DNA from: Mariniflexile sp. AS56
Lineage (GTDB): Bacteria; Bacteroidota; Bacteroidia; Flavobacteriales; Flavobacteriaceae
NCBI RefSeq assembly: GCF_030552475.1
Contig: NZ_JAUPED010000002.1
Coordinates: 124,001-188,000 of the forward strand
DNA: 64,000 nt
Reading direction: 5' to 3'
Numbering within the stretch: the stretch's first letter is position 1; each line of letters starts with the position of its first letter. Under the pieces are notes generated by a model. It had not been told where the DNA came from, did no database searches, and saw only the letters and a program-made list of their open reading frames with translations. Positions 17,671 to 26,912 of this stretch are shown in pieces. The translations under genes were made by a program, and so were the position numbers.

Positions 17671-17761
17671 TAAATTTGGTTGGTTAATTATTCTGTAATA
17701 GGAAAAACTCTCTACAGGTTTATAATCCCTTTTCATTTGTTTGAAAGGGGATTATTTTTTG
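17671..17761 (+). ncRNA. Candidate small RNA (about 75-80 nt)
   Basis: TAAATTTG at 17671-17678 is an exact TAnnTTTG box, with TTGAC at 17654-17658 upstream (spacing 14, shorter than usual). A 13-bp hairpin (17722-17734 with 17743-17755, one G-U pair) and T-run follow. A transcript starting near 17685 would be about 75 bases and has no coding frame. It is a prediction from signals only. Confidence 0.35.
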
Positions 17762-17875
17762 AATGGTTTGGGACTAATAAATACAGTGAAATTTGATAGC
17801 TACTTTTTATGAGTCTTAAAAGCTACGTTATAAGTAAATTGAATTGATTATATTTCAGTAGTTTAAAAGAATATA

Positions 17876-18259
17876 ATGACTAGAAAAATAATTGCTAAGC
17901 GCTATATAGATCACTTAGAAAGAGGAGATGTCAAAAAAATAATTGATTTGTTTAATGAAAACGGAGTTGTTCACTCGCCACTGTACGGAGTTAAAACAGC
18001 AAATGCGTTTTATAACGATTTGAGCAGGGATACTACAAATTCTGAACTTCGTCTTTTAGGAATTTTTGAAGACGACGATTCTAATCATTTAGCTTTATAT
18101 TTCACTTATATATGGACTTTAAAAAACAATAAAAAAGTAGAGTTTGATGTTGTTGATATTATTGAATTTGATATTCATAATAAAATCAATAAACTAAAGA
18201 TAATTTACGATACCGTTATTACTCGCGAGTTGGTAGGCCAATTATCAAATCAAATCTAG
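17876..18259 (+). CDS. NTF2/SnoaL-like protein
   Basis: A 127-residue small soluble protein of the nuclear-transport-factor-2-like fold. The N-terminus (AKRYIDHLERGDVKKIIDLF) and FNENGVVHSPLYGVKTA are typical of SnoaL-like domains, and the C-terminus has the expected strands (DVVDIIEFDIHNKINKLKII). No catalytic function can be assigned. It stands alone, with a long upstream gap, and is convergent with the DEAD-box helicase gene. Confidence 0.78.
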   Translation: MTRKIIAKRYIDHLERGDVKKIIDLFNENGVVHSPLYGVKTANAFYNDLSRDTTNSELRLLGIFEDDDSNHLALYFTYIWTLKNNKKVEFDVVDIIEFDIHNKINKLKIIYDTVITRELVGQLSNQI

Positions 18260-18299
18260 TAAACGAACAACGTTCCTAATAAATTATTAAAAGTTGTAA

Positions 18300-19649
18300 T
18301 TACTTCTTATTTCGTTTGTTATAGTTTTTATCACCGCGTGTTTTTGGCTTTTTGTATTTAGCCGCGATTTTAAATTTATAAGAACCACCTAAATTTTCTT
18401 TGGAGTTTTTTTCCGATTTATCGTGAAATGCAGGACCAGGTGCATGTTCATCTGTACGTTTTATTGGGTTATAATGTTCCCTTATTTTTGGACGTTCTTC
18501 TTCAATAAGTTCTGTAGATACTTCAACTTCTTCAGGAAGTTCTACTAATTGAATAGACATGTTCATTAAAGTTTCAATATTACTAACCGATTCCTGTTCG
18601 GTTTCCGTAGAAAGTAAAATAGCCGTTCCTTCACGTTCTGCTCTACCTGTTCTACCAATACGGTGCATGTAGTTTTCTGGGTAATCTGGAGTATCAAAAT
18701 TAATAACATGACTCACGTTATCAATATCCAAACCACGCGCCATGACATCGGTAGCTACCAAAACACGGTTATCACCATTTCTAAATTGCTCGATACTACG
18801 CAAACGGTAATTTTGTGTTTTGTTGGAGTGAATTACGCATAATTCATCATGAAACAACTCGTCTAAATTTTCAAATAACAGGTCGGCCATTTTTTTGTAA
18901 GACACAAAAATTAAAACCTTATTAAATGATTCCGTATCTCGTAATAGGTGCTTTAATAAATTAACTTTAGTGTTAAAATTGGCAACATTATAACGCGATT
19001 GTCTAATATTTTCAAGTGGTGTACCCGAAACAGCTATAGAAACACGTTCTGGCGTCTTAAAGAAGTCGTTAATTAACACATCGACATCTTCGGTCATAGT
19101 TGCCGAAAACATGATGTTTTGGCGCTTCTCTGGCAGTAAATCGAAAATATTAATAAGTTGGTGTCTAAACCCTAAATCGAGCATCACATCAACTTCATCA
19201 ATCACCAATTTTTGAATGGATTTTAATTGTAGCACGCGGCTTAACGCCAAATCGTACATTCTACCTGGTGTTGCAACCAAGATATCAATACCTTGCGCAA
19301 TGGCGTGCTTTTGCGTATTGATGTTGGTACCACCATAAACACCTAAAACACGGGTATTCATGTATTTGGTTAGGTTTTCAATATCATTAACCACCTGTAC
19401 AACGAGTTCTCGTGTTGGTACTAAAACCAAAACACGTGGGTTTTCTTGTGTTGAAAATTTTAATTGTTTTAAAATTGGCAACATATACCCATAGGTTTTA
19501 CCAGTACCTGTTTGTGCAATACCAACAATGTCGGTACCAGAACAAACCACATTAAAAGCCTCAGCTTGTATAGGTGTTGGGGTCGTAAAGCCTAAATCGT
19601 TTAAGGCGTTGTATAAAGGGGTGTTTAAATTTAAATCTTCGAAAGTCAC
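18300..19649 (-). CDS. DEAD-box type RNA helicase (RhlE-like)
   Basis: A 449-residue RNA helicase with both RecA domains. Motifs: TPTPIQ (Q), AQTGTGKT (I), PTRELVVQ (Ia), ATPGR (Ib), DEVD (II, in place of DEAD), SATMT (III), ATDVMARGLDID (V) and HRIGRTGR (VI). The last 75 residues are a basic low-complexity tail (KYKKPKTRGDKNYNKRNKK), a common RNA-binding extension. It should remodel structured RNA in the cytoplasm, for example in ribosome assembly or mRNA decay. DEVD keeps the two acidic residues needed for ATP hydrolysis. It is separate from the short DEAD-like gene at 13.2 kb. Confidence 0.94.
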   Translation of the reverse strand: MTFEDLNLNTPLYNALNDLGFTTPTPIQAEAFNVVCSGTDIVGIAQTGTGKTYGYMLPILKQLKFSTQENPRVLVLVPTRELVVQVVNDIENLTKYMNTRVLGVYGGTNINTQKHAIAQGIDILVATPGRMYDLALSRVLQLKSIQKLVIDEVDVMLDLGFRHQLINIFDLLPEKRQNIMFSATMTEDVDVLINDFFKTPERVSIAVSGTPLENIRQSRYNVANFNTKVNLLKHLLRDTESFNKVLIFVSYKKMADLLFENLDELFHDELCVIHSNKTQNYRLRSIEQFRNGDNRVLVATDVMARGLDIDNVSHVINFDTPDYPENYMHRIGRTGRAEREGTAILLSTETEQESVSNIETLMNMSIQLVELPEEVEVSTELIEEERPKIREHYNPIKRTDEHAPGPAFHDKSEKNSKENLGGSYKFKIAAKYKKPKTRGDKNYNKRNKK

Positions 19650-19667
19650 GGTGTGCTATTTAGCTGG

Positions 19668-19675
19668 CAAAGTTA
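19668..19675 (-). promoter_or_regulatory. -7 promoter box for the helicase (TAACTTTG)
   Basis: An exact TAnnTTTG match on the minus strand, ending 18 bases before the helicase ATG, in the gap after the epimerase stop. Confidence 0.6.
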
Positions 19676-19691
19676 CGTTTATTATTCAATA

Positions 19692-20579
19692 TTAAACCAA
19701 ACTGTTATGTATTTCAATCGTATAGCTAGCTTTAAAGCTGTTACCAGCACTTAGTTTTAAAATACCTTCTTTAGTTTTAAAGTCTTGATTGGTGGTATCG
19801 CTATCGGCAATTCCAAGCCAAGGCTCTATACAAACATAGTCGCCGGTTGGTTTTGCCCAAATACCTAAATAAGAGAAATCTTTATATGAAACAGAGAGTA
19901 TTTCTCCATGTGTTTTACTTTTTAGAGCTACTTTCTTGGACTTTAAATCTTTAAAAATTAGCGCATCTTCGTTAAATAAATCGTGTGTTAGTGGCAAGGT
20001 GTCTGAATTATTAAAAACAGCCTTGGTACCTGCGGAAATTAACCCGTTAGCCATATTTATAAGATGGGTTTTAGACGTCTCCACCTGTTCAAATTCTAAA
20101 ACATAATCTTCGTAAGCTTCATTTTCAAACACGGGGCATTTAAAAGCTGGGTGTCCACCAACCGAGAAATATAGAGGTTTATCATCTACATTCTTAACCG
20201 TATGGCGCACTTCAATGCTATTATTAAGTAGTGTGTAGCTTATGTAGAGCTCAAATTTAAAAGGATATACTTCTAAAGTATCTTCACTGTAAATTAATTT
20301 AAAGGTGATACTATCAGCTGTTTGTTCGTGTAAAGCAACGGCGGCATTATTTCTAACCATACCATGTTTGGGAAGTTTGTATGCTTTATCTTCAAAAATA
20401 TAGGTATCATTTTTTAAAGCGCCAATAATTGGGAATAGGTTAGGGGCAAAACCAGCCCACACGTTGGGGTTGGCATCCCACATAAATTCGGTGTTATTTT
20501 TTACCGAGGTAATTTGGCATAATTCAGCACCAATTTTTTTAACTGCTATTCTAAGTTGCTTGTTTTCTAATGTAACCAT
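19692..20579 (-). CDS. Aldose 1-epimerase family protein (GalM-like)
   Basis: A 295-residue beta-sandwich sugar mutarotase of the YeaD/LacX-like group. Family positions are VGGHPAF, with the catalytic-type His, a preceding MVRNNAAV-containing region and the acidic YVCIEPWLGIADS near the C-terminus. It would interconvert alpha and beta anomers of an aldose or aldose phosphate. It ends 42 bases before the helicase start, on the same strand, but the helicase has its own -7 box. Exact sugar unknown. Confidence 0.9.
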   Translation of the reverse strand: MVTLENKQLRIAVKKIGAELCQITSVKNNTEFMWDANPNVWAGFAPNLFPIIGALKNDTYIFEDKAYKLPKHGMVRNNAAVALHEQTADSITFKLIYSEDTLEVYPFKFELYISYTLLNNSIEVRHTVKNVDDKPLYFSVGGHPAFKCPVFENEAYEDYVLEFEQVETSKTHLINMANGLISAGTKAVFNNSDTLPLTHDLFNEDALIFKDLKSKKVALKSKTHGEILSVSYKDFSYLGIWAKPTGDYVCIEPWLGIADSDTTNQDFKTKEGILKLSAGNSFKASYTIEIHNSLV

Positions 20580-20658
20580 CTAATTGAAATTTAAACTAAA
20601 GTACAAAACTTGTAATTTTTTAAGGAATCTAACTAACTTTACAGCTTAAATTTTAGAA

Positions 20659-21951
20659 TTGAGAACAAATTATACACATACGGTTAAAAACATAGTATTG
20701 TTTAAACAACAATTGTTGCATTGGGCGCAACAGTTTGATGATGTTGTATGGTTAGATTCTAATAATTATGAACAAAATTATTCCAATTACGATGCGGTTT
20801 TGGCAGTTGATGCTTTTACCTGTATTCAAACGGATTACCTAGATGCTTTTGGTAAATTAAAAGAATATCAAACACTTGTAAACGATTGGATTTTTGGTTA
20901 TTTAACCTACGATTTGAAGAATGCTGTCGAAGATTTAAAATCAAAAAATGGTGATGGCTTAGAATTTCCCGATTTATACTTTTTTCAACCTAAAAAAATA
21001 TTCTTTTTTAAAGGAAATCAAGTGGAGATGCGTTATTTAAATATGGTTGATGATGAATTGGAGCCTGATTTGGAGGCCATCCGTAATGTTGAAGAAGATC
21101 ATCATGGCAATCTGCCAAATGAAATCAAAATTAAACTCCGCATCCCAAAAGACCAATACTTTGAAAAAATAAACACAATGTTGGCTCACATTCACCGTGG
21201 TGATATTTATGAAGCTAATTTTTGTCAAGAGTTTTATGCTGAAAACACACAAATAAACCCTTTAGAGACTTATACTAAACTGAATACCATTTCAAATCCG
21301 CCATTTGCGAGCTTTTTAAAAATTCAGGATAAGTATTTATTATCGGCATCACCAGAGCGTTATTTGAAGAAACAAGGAGATACCATCATTTCACAACCTA
21401 TAAAAGGGACAGCGAAACGGTCGCAGAATATAGAAGAAGATGCGCAGTTAAAAGAAGCGTTGTTAGCGAATGAAAAGGAGCGTAGTGAGAATATTATGAT
21501 TGTAGATTTGGTACGTAACGATTTATCTAAAACCGCCATAAAAGGCAGTGTAGAAGTAGAAGAATTATGTAAAATTTACACCTTCGATCAAGTACATCAA
21601 ATGATTTCTACGGTAAAATCTAGAATAGAACCAACAACACATGCGGTAGATGTTATAAAAAGTACCTTCCCAATGGGAAGTATGACGGGGGCTCCAAAAA
21701 TATCAGCCATGAAAATTATGGAAGATTTGGAGGAAACAAAGCGTGGACTCTATTCTGGAGCTGTTGGGTATTTTTCGCCAACGGGCGATTTCGATTTTAA
21801 TGTGGTAATTCGCAGTATTTTATATAATGAAACCAAGCAATATGTGTCTTATTCAGTTGGTGGTGCTATCACATCGAAAAGCGACCCTTTAAAAGAATAT
21901 GAAGAGTGTTTAGTCAAGGCTAAAGCGATGCGCCAAGTTTTAGAAGACTAA
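20659..21951 (+). CDS. pabB: Aminodeoxychorismate synthase component I
   Basis: A 430-residue chorismate-using enzyme that makes 4-amino-4-deoxychorismate for folate synthesis, in the cytoplasm. Core motifs are SASPERYLK, QPIKGTAKRS, ENIMIVDLVRNDLSK, GSMTGAPK and YSGAVGYFSP. These define the anthranilate synthase / PabB family. PabB is favoured over TrpE by PIKGTAKRS, which has the lysine used by PabB and lacks the PIAGTR of TrpE. No glutamine amidotransferase partner is seen nearby. The start is a TTG at 20659; no upstream in-frame ATG was used. Its 3' end overlaps the convergent hypothetical gene by 4 bases. Confidence 0.92.
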   Translation: MRTNYTHTVKNIVLFKQQLLHWAQQFDDVVWLDSNNYEQNYSNYDAVLAVDAFTCIQTDYLDAFGKLKEYQTLVNDWIFGYLTYDLKNAVEDLKSKNGDGLEFPDLYFFQPKKIFFFKGNQVEMRYLNMVDDELEPDLEAIRNVEEDHHGNLPNEIKIKLRIPKDQYFEKINTMLAHIHRGDIYEANFCQEFYAENTQINPLETYTKLNTISNPPFASFLKIQDKYLLSASPERYLKKQGDTIISQPIKGTAKRSQNIEEDAQLKEALLANEKERSENIMIVDLVRNDLSKTAIKGSVEVEELCKIYTFDQVHQMISTVKSRIEPTTHAVDVIKSTFPMGSMTGAPKISAMKIMEDLEETKRGLYSGAVGYFSPTGDFDFNVVIRSILYNETKQYVSYSVGGAITSKSDPLKEYEECLVKAKAMRQVLED

Positions 21952-22637
21952 TCTAAATTCGTGTCAAAGGTTTTTTTAACGGTTTCAATAATACGGTTAA
22001 TGCGTTTAATTTCAATAGTTTTAATGCTTGAAATATCTTCAACTTTTAATTTTCCAAAAACATACAAGTCAATAATATTCGACACGTTTAAAGGGAGTCG
22101 GCTATAAATATTTCCTATAAGTTCGTTGGATTTATTTGAGGTTGTAGTAGCTTCAAAAGCTTTTAAAACAGAATTGTTATTATCATCATATAAAAATAAA
22201 TGCTTGAAATGGCCATTTTGCTGATACGAAATATCATCTAAATCTTCATTCATTATATAATCGAAACCATCATCAATGGTGTATTTTTCTTCTAAAGCAT
22301 CGAGTTCTTCTTCTAAAATAGAATGGGTACTTATGGTCTTTTTATGGAATGCTTCTTTCTTGAATATCAATTCCAAATCCGCGTCAACTATTTTAAAAAA
22401 TTTTAACTTTAAGGTGTTTGTATCCACATCAATATCGTAACCGTTTTCATAAAATTTAGCAATGCTTTCATCTATAATACCGTTTGATGCATACATTTTT
22501 TTAGGAATAATACCCGTAGACTCTGCAATGTAAAGTCTGTGTTTAACATAAGCATGTAATTGTTGTGAAGCAGAAACTACCTTTTTGTTAAAAGCAGTTT
22601 GAGTGGCTTTTTCATTTAGTTTTTCTAGTGTACTCAT
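21948..22637 (-). CDS. Conserved hypothetical protein, soluble, acidic
   Basis: A 229-residue protein that I do not recognise as a named family. It has an N-terminal helical, charged segment (about 1-45), an acidic middle (EEELDALEEKYTIDDGF) and a C-terminal helical part (RLPLNVSNIIDLYVFGKLKVED) that vaguely resembles sigma-type region 4. That resemblance is too weak to name. There is no signal peptide or membrane helix. It overlaps the pabB stop by 4 bases and is divergent from tilS across about 155 bases. Such pabB-adjacent genes seem usual in flavobacteria, but I cannot confirm this here. Confidence 0.7.
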   Translation of the reverse strand: MSTLEKLNEKATQTAFNKKVVSASQQLHAYVKHRLYIAESTGIIPKKMYASNGIIDESIAKFYENGYDIDVDTNTLKLKFFKIVDADLELIFKKEAFHKKTISTHSILEEELDALEEKYTIDDGFDYIMNEDLDDISYQQNGHFKHLFLYDDNNNSVLKAFEATTTSNKSNELIGNIYSRLPLNVSNIIDLYVFGKLKVEDISSIKTIEIKRINRIIETVKKTFDTNLD

Positions 22638-22782
22638 AACGCCTGTATTAATTATGTATTCCTAAATTTACGAAATTCTAAAGAATATACGACGTAGAAA
22701 TTCAGTTTTTAGTTTAGGTATTATAAATGTGTAAAGGGCCAAACTTTGTGCTCTTGCTTCTTTGCGAGATTAAAATAAACCT

Positions 22783-22790
22783 TAACTTTG
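22783..22790 (+). promoter_or_regulatory. -7 promoter box (TAACTTTG) close to tilS
   Basis: An exact TAnnTTTG match only 4 bases before the tilS ATG, so transcription would start at or next to the start codon. A leaderless mRNA is possible; chance match cannot be excluded. Confidence 0.35.
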
Positions 22791-22794
22791 AGCT

Positions 22795-24108
22795 ATGATA
22801 AACAGCTTTCAAAACCATATAGACTCCAAGCTTTCATTTTTAAAAAGCAGTAAGCTACTCATTGCTATTTCTGGCGGTGTAGACAGTGTGGTTTTAACTT
22901 ATTTGTGCCATAAATTGGGATTAAATATCGCTTTAGCACATTGTAATTTTAATTTACGCGGTAAGGAAAGTGATGGGGACGAGGATTTTGTGCTACAATT
23001 AGCAGAAGATTTAGATTTAGAGGTTTTTGTAGAAAGTTTTGACACCAAAGACTATGCAGAAACTAACAAACGCTCCATACAAATGGCGGCGCGAGAGTTG
23101 CGTTATAATTGGTTTGAAGCCTTGGCAGAACAACTTCATTTCGACTATGTTTTAACAGCACACCATGCCGATGATAATTTGGAAACGTTTTTAATAAATT
23201 TTACCAGAGGTACAGGTTTAGAGGGTTTAACGGGAATTCCGGAAGTGAATGGTGTTTTTGTTCGTCCGTTATTGCCTTTTTCAAGAGAGATTATAGAAGC
23301 ATATGCCAAAGAAAACAAAATTGCATGGGTTGAAGATAGCGGAAACAAAACAACCAAATACCTGCGCAATAAGTTAAGACACGATGTGATTCCTATTTTA
23401 AAGGAAATCAACCCGAGTTTATTGAATAGTTTTCAAAATACCATGAGTCATTTACAGGGTTCTTCAGATATTGTTGATGATAGAATTGAAGATTTAATTA
23501 AAAATGGTATCATTAAATTAACACCCACAGGTTTTAAATTAGATATTTCTGAAATACAAAAATTTCACAATCCCAAAGCATATTTGTACCGGTTTTTAAA
23601 TGGGTATGGTTTTACCGAATGGGACGATGTGACTAACCTGTTGGATGCCCAATCTGGGAAACAGATTTTTTCTAAAAAGTGGCGTTTGGTAAAAGACAGA
23701 GCGTATTTATTGTTGAGTGAAATAGATGAAGAGGAGCATGCCGAAATCACGATTTCAGAAACTGATAATCAAATGAAAACACCTTTAGGAAGCTTGTTTT
23801 TTGATGAAGCGGCTGCTATTTCGGAAACAACAAAAAACACCATTTATATAGACTCATTAGCCGTAACTTTTCCCTTAACCATGAGGAAATGGGAGGAAGG
23901 CGATGTGTTTTATCCCATAGGCATGCAGGGGAAAAAGAAAAAAGTGAGCAAGTATTTGAAAGATGAAAAACAATCGCTTTTAGAAAAAGAACAAACCTAT
24001 GTGTTGTGTTCTCAGGATGCTATTGTTTGGGTGGTTGGTATGCGAGCCGATAACCGGTTTCGAGTTACCGAGGGTACAAAGCAGATATTAAAAATTGAAT
24101 TGAAATAA
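22795..24108 (+). CDS. tilS: tRNA(Ile)-lysidine synthetase
   Basis: A 437-residue enzyme that changes C34 of the minor tRNA(Ile) (CAU anticodon) to lysidine, letting it read AUA. It is essential in most bacteria. The N-type ATP pyrophosphatase P-loop SGGVDSVVL is at about 26-34, and the family LAHCNFNLRG and THHADDNLET-like segments (here LTAHHADDNLETFL) are present. The C-terminal part has the tRNA-binding region with KWEEGDVFYPIGMQGKKKK. Length agrees with other Bacteroidota TilS. It is followed by a repeat remnant and ade. Confidence 0.96.
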   Translation: MINSFQNHIDSKLSFLKSSKLLIAISGGVDSVVLTYLCHKLGLNIALAHCNFNLRGKESDGDEDFVLQLAEDLDLEVFVESFDTKDYAETNKRSIQMAARELRYNWFEALAEQLHFDYVLTAHHADDNLETFLINFTRGTGLEGLTGIPEVNGVFVRPLLPFSREIIEAYAKENKIAWVEDSGNKTTKYLRNKLRHDVIPILKEINPSLLNSFQNTMSHLQGSSDIVDDRIEDLIKNGIIKLTPTGFKLDISEIQKFHNPKAYLYRFLNGYGFTEWDDVTNLLDAQSGKQIFSKKWRLVKDRAYLLLSEIDEEEHAEITISETDNQMKTPLGSLFFDEAAAISETTKNTIYIDSLAVTFPLTMRKWEEGDVFYPIGMQGKKKKVSKYLKDEKQSLLEKEQTYVLCSQDAIVWVVGMRADNRFRVTEGTKQILKIELK

Positions 24109-24110
24109 TT

Positions 24111-24138
24111 GGTCACACCAAGTGAGGTCGAAGTGTCT
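24111..24138 (+). repeat. Short repeat remnant
   Basis: The 28 bases contain GTGAGGTCGAAGTGTC, like the gag(t/c)-gagTCGAAGTGTCT repeats I recall from flavobacterial intergenic regions. It sits between tilS and ade. Only one copy is present here, so the assignment is weak. Confidence 0.3.
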
Positions 24139-24158
24139 TATTAACTAAAAAGCATAAT

Positions 24159-25784
24159 TTGAAATTACAAGGAAACATTGTCGATATAAAAAACAAACGC
24201 ATTTTTAAAGGGGAAATCACTATTAAGAATGGATTTATTTTTTCTATTGAAGAAAAACAACACGCAAGTGAAACTTACATCCTTCCGGGGTTTGTAGATG
24301 CGCACATTCACATAGAAAGTTCCATGTTGGTGCCTAGTGAATTTGCACGTTTGGCGGTGATGCATGGCACGGTTTCTACCGTTTCAGATCCGCATGAAAT
24401 AGCGAATGTTTTAGGTGTTGAAGGTGTTGAATTTATGATTGAAAATGGCAAAAAAGTGCCCTTTAAATTTAATTTTGGAGCACCTTCTTGTGTGCCTGCA
24501 ACCATGTTTGAATCGGCTGGTGCGGTTATAGATTCTGATGCTATAAAAACACTTCTAGAAAATCCAGATATCAAGTATTTGGCAGAAATGATGAATTACC
24601 CTGGTGTGTTGTTTGATGATGCCGAAGTGATGAAAAAAATAGCTTGGGCTAAACATTATAATAAACCGGTAGATGGGCATGCACCTGGTTTACGAGGAAA
24701 GGACGTTAGTAAATATATTAGTGCCGGAATTTATACAGATCATGAATGTTTTACTTATGATGAAGCTTTAGAAAAATTACAAAAGGGCATGAAAATCCTA
24801 ATTCGTGAAGGAAGTGCCGCTAAAAATTTTGAAGCTTTAATAGGTTTGGCTTCAGAACATTTTGAAAATATGATGTTTTGTAGTGATGATAAACATCCAG
24901 ACGATTTAATGGTGGACCATATAAACAAGTTGTGCGCCAGAGCTGTTGCAAAGGGCGTAGACGTGTTTAAAGTACTGCAAATGGCATGCATCAACCCTGT
25001 GAAACATTATAATTTAGAGGTGGGTTTACTACAAGTTGGGAATACTGCCGATTGTATTGTGGTTGAAGATTTAGTTGATTTTAAAGCCCTTCAAACCTAC
25101 ATAAATGGTGCGTTGGTGTTTGATAATGGTATGTCTTTGATTCCCCCTGTTTCATTTGAAAATCTGAATAATTTCAACTGCAATAGAAAAGAAGTTTCTG
25201 ATTTTAAAATAGAATCTTCAGCAGAAAAAATAAGAGTTATTGAGGCTTTAGAAGGTCAATTGGTAACCAATGAATTGATTGAAGATGCTTTAATTGTTGA
25301 TGGGAATTTAGTGTCGAATATCGATAAAGATATTTTAAAAATGACAGTGGTTAACCGGTATAAAAACCAAGAGCCAACGATGGCTTTTATTAAAAATTTT
25401 GGCCTTAAAGAAGGCGCTATTGCATCATCTGTTGGTCACGATTCACATAATATTATTGCCGTTGGTGTGTCCGATGCCGCTATTTGTAAAGCCGTAAATT
25501 TACTTATTGAAAACAAAGGTGGCGTCTGTGCAGTTTCAAATTCTGAAGAAAAAATAGTGCCACTTCCTGTTGCTGGTATTATGAGCGATCAAGATGGTGC
25601 AACCGTTGGAAGGCAGTATGCCGAACTCGATGCCATGGCAAAAAAAATGGGGAGCCGCTTGCACGCACCTTATATGACGCTGTCTTTTATGGCGCTGTTG
25701 GTAATTCCATCATTAAAATTAAGCGACAAAGGATTGTTTAATGGGACGGATTTTAAATTCACCTCTTTGACGGTTAACAATTAA
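24159..25784 (+). CDS. ade: Adenine deaminase
   Basis: A 541-residue amidohydrolase that converts adenine to hypoxanthine and ammonia in purine salvage. The metal site is seen in [14 protein letters not shown], and the family [21 protein letters not shown] and [11 protein letters not shown] are all present. The C-terminal Ade domain includes [12 protein letters not shown] and GGVCAVSN. Start is TTG at 24159; an ATG would not fit the conserved N-terminus. It stands between tilS and a YheT-like hydrolase gene, with 49 bases to the latter. Confidence 0.95.
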   Translation: MKLQGNIVDIKNKRIFKGEITIKNGFIFSIEEKQHASETYILPGFVDAHIHIESSMLVPSEFARLAVMHGTVSTVSDPHEIANVLGVEGVEFMIENGKKVPFKFNFGAPSCVPATMFESAGAVIDSDAIKTLLENPDIKYLAEMMNYPGVLFDDAEVMKKIAWAKHYNKPVDGHAPGLRGKDVSKYISAGIYTDHECFTYDEALEKLQKGMKILIREGSAAKNFEALIGLASEHFENMMFCSDDKHPDDLMVDHINKLCARAVAKGVDVFKVLQMACINPVKHYNLEVGLLQVGNTADCIVVEDLVDFKALQTYINGALVFDNGMSLIPPVSFENLNNFNCNRKEVSDFKIESSAEKIRVIEALEGQLVTNELIEDALIVDGNLVSNIDKDILKMTVVNRYKNQEPTMAFIKNFGLKEGAIASSVGHDSHNIIAVGVSDAAICKAVNLLIENKGGVCAVSNSEEKIVPLPVAGIMSDQDGATVGRQYAELDAMAKKMGSRLHAPYMTLSFMALLVIPSLKLSDKGLFNGTDFKFTSLTVNN

Positions 25785-25833
25785 TATAAGTAATAATCAT
25801 TTGAAAACTGAGACTGCGACTGTCCACTAAATT

Positions 25834-26790
25834 ATGCCTGTACTAGAATCTACTTATAAACCATCTTTCTTTTTTAAACAAGGCTTTGTTGCCACGGTCT
25901 ATTCTGGCTTAGTGCGTCGTGTGGCGTTAGTGCAAGAACGGGAACGCATCACCCTAAACGACGGTGATTTCATGGATTTAGATTGGAGTTTTTCAAAAGA
26001 AAAAAGCAATAAACTTATCATTTTACTGCACGGATTGGAGGGGCATGCCCAACGTCCCTACGTAACGGGAGCCGCAAAATTATTTAATGATTATGGTGTG
26101 GATGCCGTTTGTGTAAATTTTAGAGGCTGCAGTGGGGAAGATAATTTAAAGTACCGAAGTTACCATTCTGGAGCGACTGAGGATTTGGAAGCCGTTATTA
26201 ATCATGCCATTGGCAACAAAAAATATGCGGAAATATATTTGAAGGGCATCAGTTTAGGTGCTAATATCATTCTAAAATATCTGGGTGAAGGCGTGTCTGT
26301 TCCGCAGGAAGTAAAAGCCGCAATTGCCATATCGGCCCCTTGCTATTTATACGGTTCTGCTAAAGAGTTACATACATTTAAAAATATTTTATACCACCAA
26401 AGGTTTAAAAAACATTTGGTTGATAAATTGAAAATTAAACAAAAACGATTCGTAGATGTTTTAAGTGAAGACGAGATTCATTCCATTAAAACCCTTATGG
26501 ATTTCGATACGGTGTACACATCTAAAGCCCACGGTTTTAAAGATGCTTTAGATTATTATGAGCAATGCAGCAGTTTGCAGTTTTTACCAAATATAAAAAC
26601 CCCAACACTTATAATTAACGCCCTTAACGATTCGTTTTTATCTTCGGAATGTTACCCCGTTAAAGAAGCAAAACAAAACCCGTATTTATACTTAGAAATG
26701 CCGCAATTTGGTGGCCATGTGGGTTTTATTGATAAAAAGAATGTGTATTATAATGAAAAACGGGCCTTGGAGTTTATAAAAAGTATTTAA
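25834..26790 (+). CDS. Alpha/beta hydrolase (YheT-like)
   Basis: A 318-residue cytoplasmic alpha/beta hydrolase. The oxyanion segment LLHGLEGHAQRPY, VCVNFRGCSGE, the nucleophile elbow KGISLGANI (Ser within G-x-S-x-G) and the late His in GGHVGFID fit the YheT/AB-hydrolase-4 group. An Asp in NALNDSFL can complete the triad. Natural ester substrate unknown. It follows ade closely and may be in the same transcript. Confidence 0.9.
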   Translation: MPVLESTYKPSFFFKQGFVATVYSGLVRRVALVQERERITLNDGDFMDLDWSFSKEKSNKLIILLHGLEGHAQRPYVTGAAKLFNDYGVDAVCVNFRGCSGEDNLKYRSYHSGATEDLEAVINHAIGNKKYAEIYLKGISLGANIILKYLGEGVSVPQEVKAAIAISAPCYLYGSAKELHTFKNILYHQRFKKHLVDKLKIKQKRFVDVLSEDEIHSIKTLMDFDTVYTSKAHGFKDALDYYEQCSSLQFLPNIKTPTLIINALNDSFLSSECYPVKEAKQNPYLYLEMPQFGGHVGFIDKKNVYYNEKRALEFIKSI

Positions 26791-26912
26791 AACCCTGTGA
26801 GGGCTAATAATTAGAAATACAGATTATTTTAAGTTGTATTTAATCTTCGGTAGGAAATCATTTTTAAGGTTTCAGAAATAGCTCTATATTTAATTATAAT
26901 TTAGATTTTATT

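Larger units (their letters stand above)
17244..17875. other. Gene-poor 632-bp stretch with two terminators
   Basis: No convincing protein gene is present; the longest ATG frame (from about 17387) is only about 21 codons. Two strong Rho-independent hairpins on the plus strand lie at 17521-17550 and 17722-17761. The first is about 280 bases past the regulator gene, and the second follows a -7-like box at 17671. This spacing allows one or two short non-coding transcripts. Confidence 0.6.

Noticed and set aside
21948-22637. ECF sigma factor
   Set aside because: Only the end weakly resembles region 4, and region 2 is absent.
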